NCBI GenBank assembly: GCA_945861995.1
Contig: CAMAWZ010000070.1
Coordinates: 1-9,522, forward strand
Reading direction: 5' to 3'
DNA from: Pseudorhodobacter antarcticus
GTDB taxonomy: Bacteria; Pseudomonadota; Alphaproteobacteria; Rhodobacterales; Rhodobacteraceae
DNA: 9,522 nucleotides
A program made the translations under genes and the position numbers. Of this stretch, positions 7,728-9,522 are shown in pieces (position 1 is the stretch's first letter; every line of letters begins with the position of its first letter). Under the pieces are notes generated by a model. The model was not told the DNA's origin, did no database searches, and saw only the letters and a list, made by a program, of their open reading frames with translations.

Positions 7728-8626
7728 ATGCTGCAAAACCCCCTAAAGGGCATTGCCCTTAAACTTGGATCGGTCGTGGTGTTTATCACGATGGCATCGC
7801 TGATCAAGGCGGCGGGGGTGCCTGCGGGGCAGGCGGTGTTCTTTCGCAGTTTCTTTGCGATCCCTGTGATTGTGGCATGGCTTATGCTGCGGGGCGAACT
7901 TGCCACGGGGTTTGCCGTGGTCAACCCTTGGGGCCACGGCTTGCGCGGTATCATGGGTTCAACCGCGATGGGGCTGGGGTTTGCGGGGCTGCTATATCTG
8001 CCCCTGCCCGATGCCACCGCGCTGGGCTATGCCGCCCCCTTGCTGACGGTTGTTTTTGCAGCCCTGATTTTGGGCGAAAAGGTGCGGCTGTTTCGCTATT
8101 CTATGGTCGGGCTGGGACTGTGCGGCGTGTTGATTGTGCTGTGGCCGAATTTGGGCCATGCAGCCAGCGAAGGAGCGGCGCTGTGCTGGTGCTGGTGGGG
8201 GCAGTGTTTTCGGCGCTGGCCAAGATTACCATTCGCCGATTGGTGCAAGTGGAAAAGACGGCGGCGATTGTGTTTTACTTTTCGGTCACGTCAACCACGC
8301 TAAGCCTTGCCAGCCTGCCCTTTGGCTGGGTCATGCCTAACCCTGCGCAGGCGGCGATGCTGGTCTGCGCGGGGCTGCTGGGGGGGCTTGGGCAGATATT
8401 GCTGACATCGAGCTATCGCTGGGCAGATGCCTCGGTTGTAGCGCCGTTTGAATATGCATCCATCCTGTTTGCACTGGGGATCGGTTATTTTGTATTTTCT
8501 GAAGTGCAAAGCGGCGCGATGCTGGCAGGGGCCGCGCTGGTGGTGCTGGCGGGGGTGCTGATTATTTGGCGGGAACGGCGGCTAGGGTTGGAGAGGGCGA
8601 AGGGGAAGGGGGCAGGGACGTTTTAG
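7728..8626 (+). pseudogene. Second EamA/DMT-superfamily permease, frameshifted at the midpoint (or split)
   Basis: An inner-membrane transporter with two EamA repeats; substrate unknown. Repeat 1 runs from the ATG at 7728 (GAGG six bases upstream, GGAGGG further up) and shows FITMASLIKAAG, FFRSFFAIPV, LPLPDATALGYAAPLLTVVFAALILGE. After codon 152 (CTG at 8181-8183) this frame becomes a Trp/Arg-rich nonsense tail ending at 8303. Repeat 2 continues in another frame from 8183: VLVLVGAVFSALAKITIRRLVQ, SSYRWADASVVAPFEYAS, ALGIGYFVFSE, to TAG at 8626. Adding one G between 8183 and 8184 restores an uninterrupted 299-residue protein. AAGGAG (8170-8175) stands seven bases before a GTG (8183) in the repeat-2 frame, so a separate second half could be translated. 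The halves otherwise look undecayed. Homology to the first EamA gene is at family level, not a recent duplication. Confidence 0.85.
8170..8185 (+). promoter_or_regulatory. Potential internal ribosome binding site and GTG start for the second half of the broken EamA gene; coincides with the frame loss
   Basis: AAGGAG at 8170-8175, a seven-base spacer, then GTG at 8183-8185 in the frame of the second EamA repeat. The frame loss falls at the same place (CTG then TG, where CTG GTG would be expected). The local GTGCTG tandem repetition is a possible slippage site. Whether the site is used is inference; AAGGAG also encodes ordinary Glu-Gly-type codons in the first frame. Confidence 0.35.
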
Positions 8627-8656
8627 GGACGTCTCCTGTTCTTGGACCGGAATCAA

Positions 8657-8669
8657 GGCGCGCAGCGCC
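8657..8669 (+). repeat. Small GC hairpin downstream of the second EamA gene
   Basis: GGCGC-gca-GCGCC, a 5-bp stem with a GCA loop, 30 bases after the EamA stop and just before the larger hairpin at 8678-8704. The same plan (short stem with GCA loop followed by a stronger GC hairpin) occurs at 5911-5939 between slt and ade, suggesting two members of one extragenic repeat family. Confidence 0.4.
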
Positions 8670-8672
8670 GCC

Positions 8673-8800
8673 GGCCCGCGCCCTCCCTCCCCCCGGGAGG
8701 GCGCACTTTGCCGTATGTGCCTAGAACTGGCGTAAGGGGAACGGAGCCATAAAGCGTGCAGAACTTCTGTGGAGCGCCCACCCGAGGGAGGGCGCGGCCC
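8673..8800. repeat. 128-bp element with inverted, self-palindromic ends (MITE- or BIME-like)
   Basis: The left end 8673-8689 and right end 8784-8800 are inverted copies matching at 16 of 17 positions. Adjacent inner arms 8695-8704 and 8774-8783 match at 9 of 10. Each end is also a hairpin by itself: GCGCCCTCCC (8678-8687) pairs perfectly with GGGAGGGCGC (8695-8704) around a 7-base loop, and GCGCCCACCC (8774-8783) pairs with GGGAGGGCGC (8786-8795) with one mismatch around GA. The core 8705-8773 is less GC-rich and contains the palindrome CAGAA-C-TTCTG (8759-8769). No flanking target duplication is evident. It could be a paired extragenic palindrome, a miniature mobile element, or a structured RNA. 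The left hairpin probably also terminates the EamA transcript. Confidence 0.6.
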
Positions 8801-8819
8801 TTTGGTGGTTTATGTTGAT

Positions 8820-8840
8820 GGTGCGTGCAAAGCACACACC
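8820..8840. terminator. Palindrome immediately after the kinase stop codon; possible terminator
   Basis: GGTGCGTGC (8820-8828) and GCACACACC (8832-8840) pair with one mismatch around AAA, giving a 9-bp stem whose last base abuts the TAG of the minus-strand kinase gene (8843-8841). No T-run follows on the minus strand, so it is not a textbook intrinsic terminator. Its placement directly at the gene end and its symmetry suggest a transcript end or another extragenic palindrome. Confidence 0.45.
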
Positions 8841-9446
8841 CTACCCCACCACCACATCCGCCTGCCCACTCCCCTTCACCACTCGCCGAATATTCGGCAG
8901 ATCGTTGCCTTCGATCCACGCCTTTGCCTCGGCCTGTGATTTCCCATAGCCCGCCCAGCGATCCATCAGGCGGGCGACAAGGTCTGGCTCATCGACATCA
9001 ATCCAGATGGTCAGATCATACAGGGGCAGGGCTGTGGGCCAAGGGGATTCGTTCAGCAGCAGGTAGTTGCCTTCGACGATCAGGATTTTATCCTGCGGGC
9101 CGATGATGTCTGCGCCTGCGCGGGAAATCTCAAGCGCGCGGTCGAACAGAGGGATGGCGACTTCGGCTTCAAGTTTTAGGCGGCGGAGCAGGTGGAAAAA
9201 GCCGCTGGCATCAAACGTGTCGGGCGCGCCTTTTCTATCCCTTGCGCCGCGCGCGTGCAGGACGGCGTCATCGTAATGAAAGCCGTCCATGGGAACGACC
9301 TTGGCCCCTTTGCCAATTAGGGCGGCCAATTCTGCGGCAAGGGTGGATTTGCCAGCGGCGGGCGGGCCTGCAAGGGCGGCGATGAACCGCCCTTCCGTCT
9401 TGGCCGCGCGGGCCTGTATCAGTTCGGCCAGCGCGGCGGGGGTCAT
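8841..9446 (-). CDS. P-loop sugar/nucleoside kinase of the uridine kinase/phosphoribulokinase-like group (FrcK-like)
   Basis: A 201-residue cytoplasmic ATP-dependent kinase. Seen: Walker A GPPAAGKST (27-35), MDGFHYDD (53-60), the substrate-side RKGAPDTFD (71-79), IPLFDRALE (98-106) and VEGNYLLL (124-131), all of which recur in the uridine kinase/pantothenate kinase-like family. A lid-like DRWAGYGKSQAEA follows (about 162-174), then a short tail NIRRVV. Length fits the small family found next to sugar ABC transporters, such as FrcK of the fructose operon frcBCAK in Sinorhizobium. Here the gene overlaps the upstream transporter ATPase by ATGA, implying translational coupling. By inference it phosphorylates the imported sugar or a derivative, but the substrate is not shown by the sequence. 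The ATG at 9446 is the coupled start and leaves the P-loop at the usual distance from the N-terminus. A palindrome abuts its stop. Confidence 0.88.
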   Translation of the reverse strand: MTPAALAELIQARAAKTEGRFIAALAGPPAAGKSTLAAELAALIGKGAKVVPMDGFHYDDAVLHARGARDRKGAPDTFDASGFFHLLRRLKLEAEVAIPLFDRALEISRAGADIIGPQDKILIVEGNYLLLNESPWPTALPLYDLTIWIDVDEPDLVARLMDRWAGYGKSQAEAKAWIEGNDLPNIRRVVKGSGQADVVVG

Positions 9447-9522
9447 GCCTGTTCTTCCACGCCTTCGGGCACTTTGGCACCCGTCATAAAGGCGACGGCA
9501 TCGGACATGGTGTATTGTTTTG
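9443..9522 (-). CDS. C-terminal end of a sugar ABC transporter ATP-binding protein (cut by right edge)
   Basis: The minus strand from the right edge reads KQYTMSDAVAFMTGAK followed by VPEGVEEQA and TGA at 9445-9443, 26 codons in all. The pattern M-S-D-A-V-A-x-M-T-G-A is typical of the extreme C-terminus of FrcA-like sugar ABC ATPases, where it ends the protein or nearly so. The frame carries no other stop, and the TGA overlaps the ATG of the kinase (ATGA), the standard sign of an operon. The Walker and signature motifs lie outside the window, so assignment rests on this short tail plus context. Fructose, ribose or another sugar cannot be distinguished. Confidence 0.7.
   Translation of the reverse strand, partial: KQYTMSDAVAFMTGAKVPEGVEEQA

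Noticed and set aside
8614..8632. Direct repeat AGGGACGT at 8614-8621 and 8625-8632 around the EamA stop codon
   Set aside because: Only 8 bp with 3-bp spacing and no accompanying inverted ends or insertion. Too short to call an attachment site or a target duplication.
8653..8919. Minus-strand open frame of 88 codons across the repeat-rich gap and into the kinase gene
   Set aside because: It overlaps hairpins and the kinase 3' end, has Gly/Arg/Cys-rich low-complexity composition and no recognisable domain. Its openness is explained by high GC.

Overview
The window looks like a chromosomal segment of an alphaproteobacterium, most likely a member of the Rhodobacterales. The evidence is high GC with strong GC-rich codon use, tightly packed genes, EamA-type transporters that start in the style N-L-R-G-x-x-F-M, and GC-rich extragenic palindromes of the kind found after many genes in that group. 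This placement rests on familiarity, not on a search.

Layout. On the minus strand from 3741 down to 1 lies a probable five-gene operon: dapA (lysine/cell-wall precursor synthesis), an EamA-family permease whose reading frame is broken at its midpoint, smpB (ribosome rescue), sseA (3-mercaptopyruvate sulfurtransferase) and the N-terminal part of an aromatic/aspartate aminotransferase that runs off the left edge. A plausible sigma-70 promoter for dapA sits in the divergent gap 3742-3897. On the other side of that gap, on the plus strand, is a periplasmic Slt70-type lytic transglycosylase (3898-5868). It converges on adenine deaminase (ade, minus strand, 7648-5954) across an 85-bp gap filled with GC hairpins. 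Divergent from ade is a second EamA permease (plus strand, 7728-8626), also frame-broken at its midpoint. It converges across a 214-bp repeat-rich gap (8627-8840) on a small P-loop sugar/nucleoside kinase (minus strand, 9446-8841). The kinase overlaps, by ATGA, the last codons of a sugar ABC transporter ATPase entering from the right edge, an frcA-frcK-like arrangement.

How the genes relate. dapA and slt both serve peptidoglycan: one supplies the diaminopimelate branch, the other cleaves the glycan strand. sseA and the aminotransferase are neighbours in function too, since transamination of cysteine yields 3-mercaptopyruvate, the substrate of SseA. The kinase probably phosphorylates a sugar imported by the adjacent ABC system.

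Main points for a second look. (1) Both EamA genes carry a one-base loss at the same architectural place, the linker between the two EamA repeats. In both, a plausible internal restart is present: an ATGA stop/start overlap in one, and a good Shine-Dalgarno sequence plus GTG in the other. (2) A 128-bp element at 8673-8800 has inverted, internally palindromic termini around a roughly 70-bp core. No CRISPR array, tRNA, rRNA, insertion sequence or phage gene was seen. Most of the window is ordinary housekeeping sequence.
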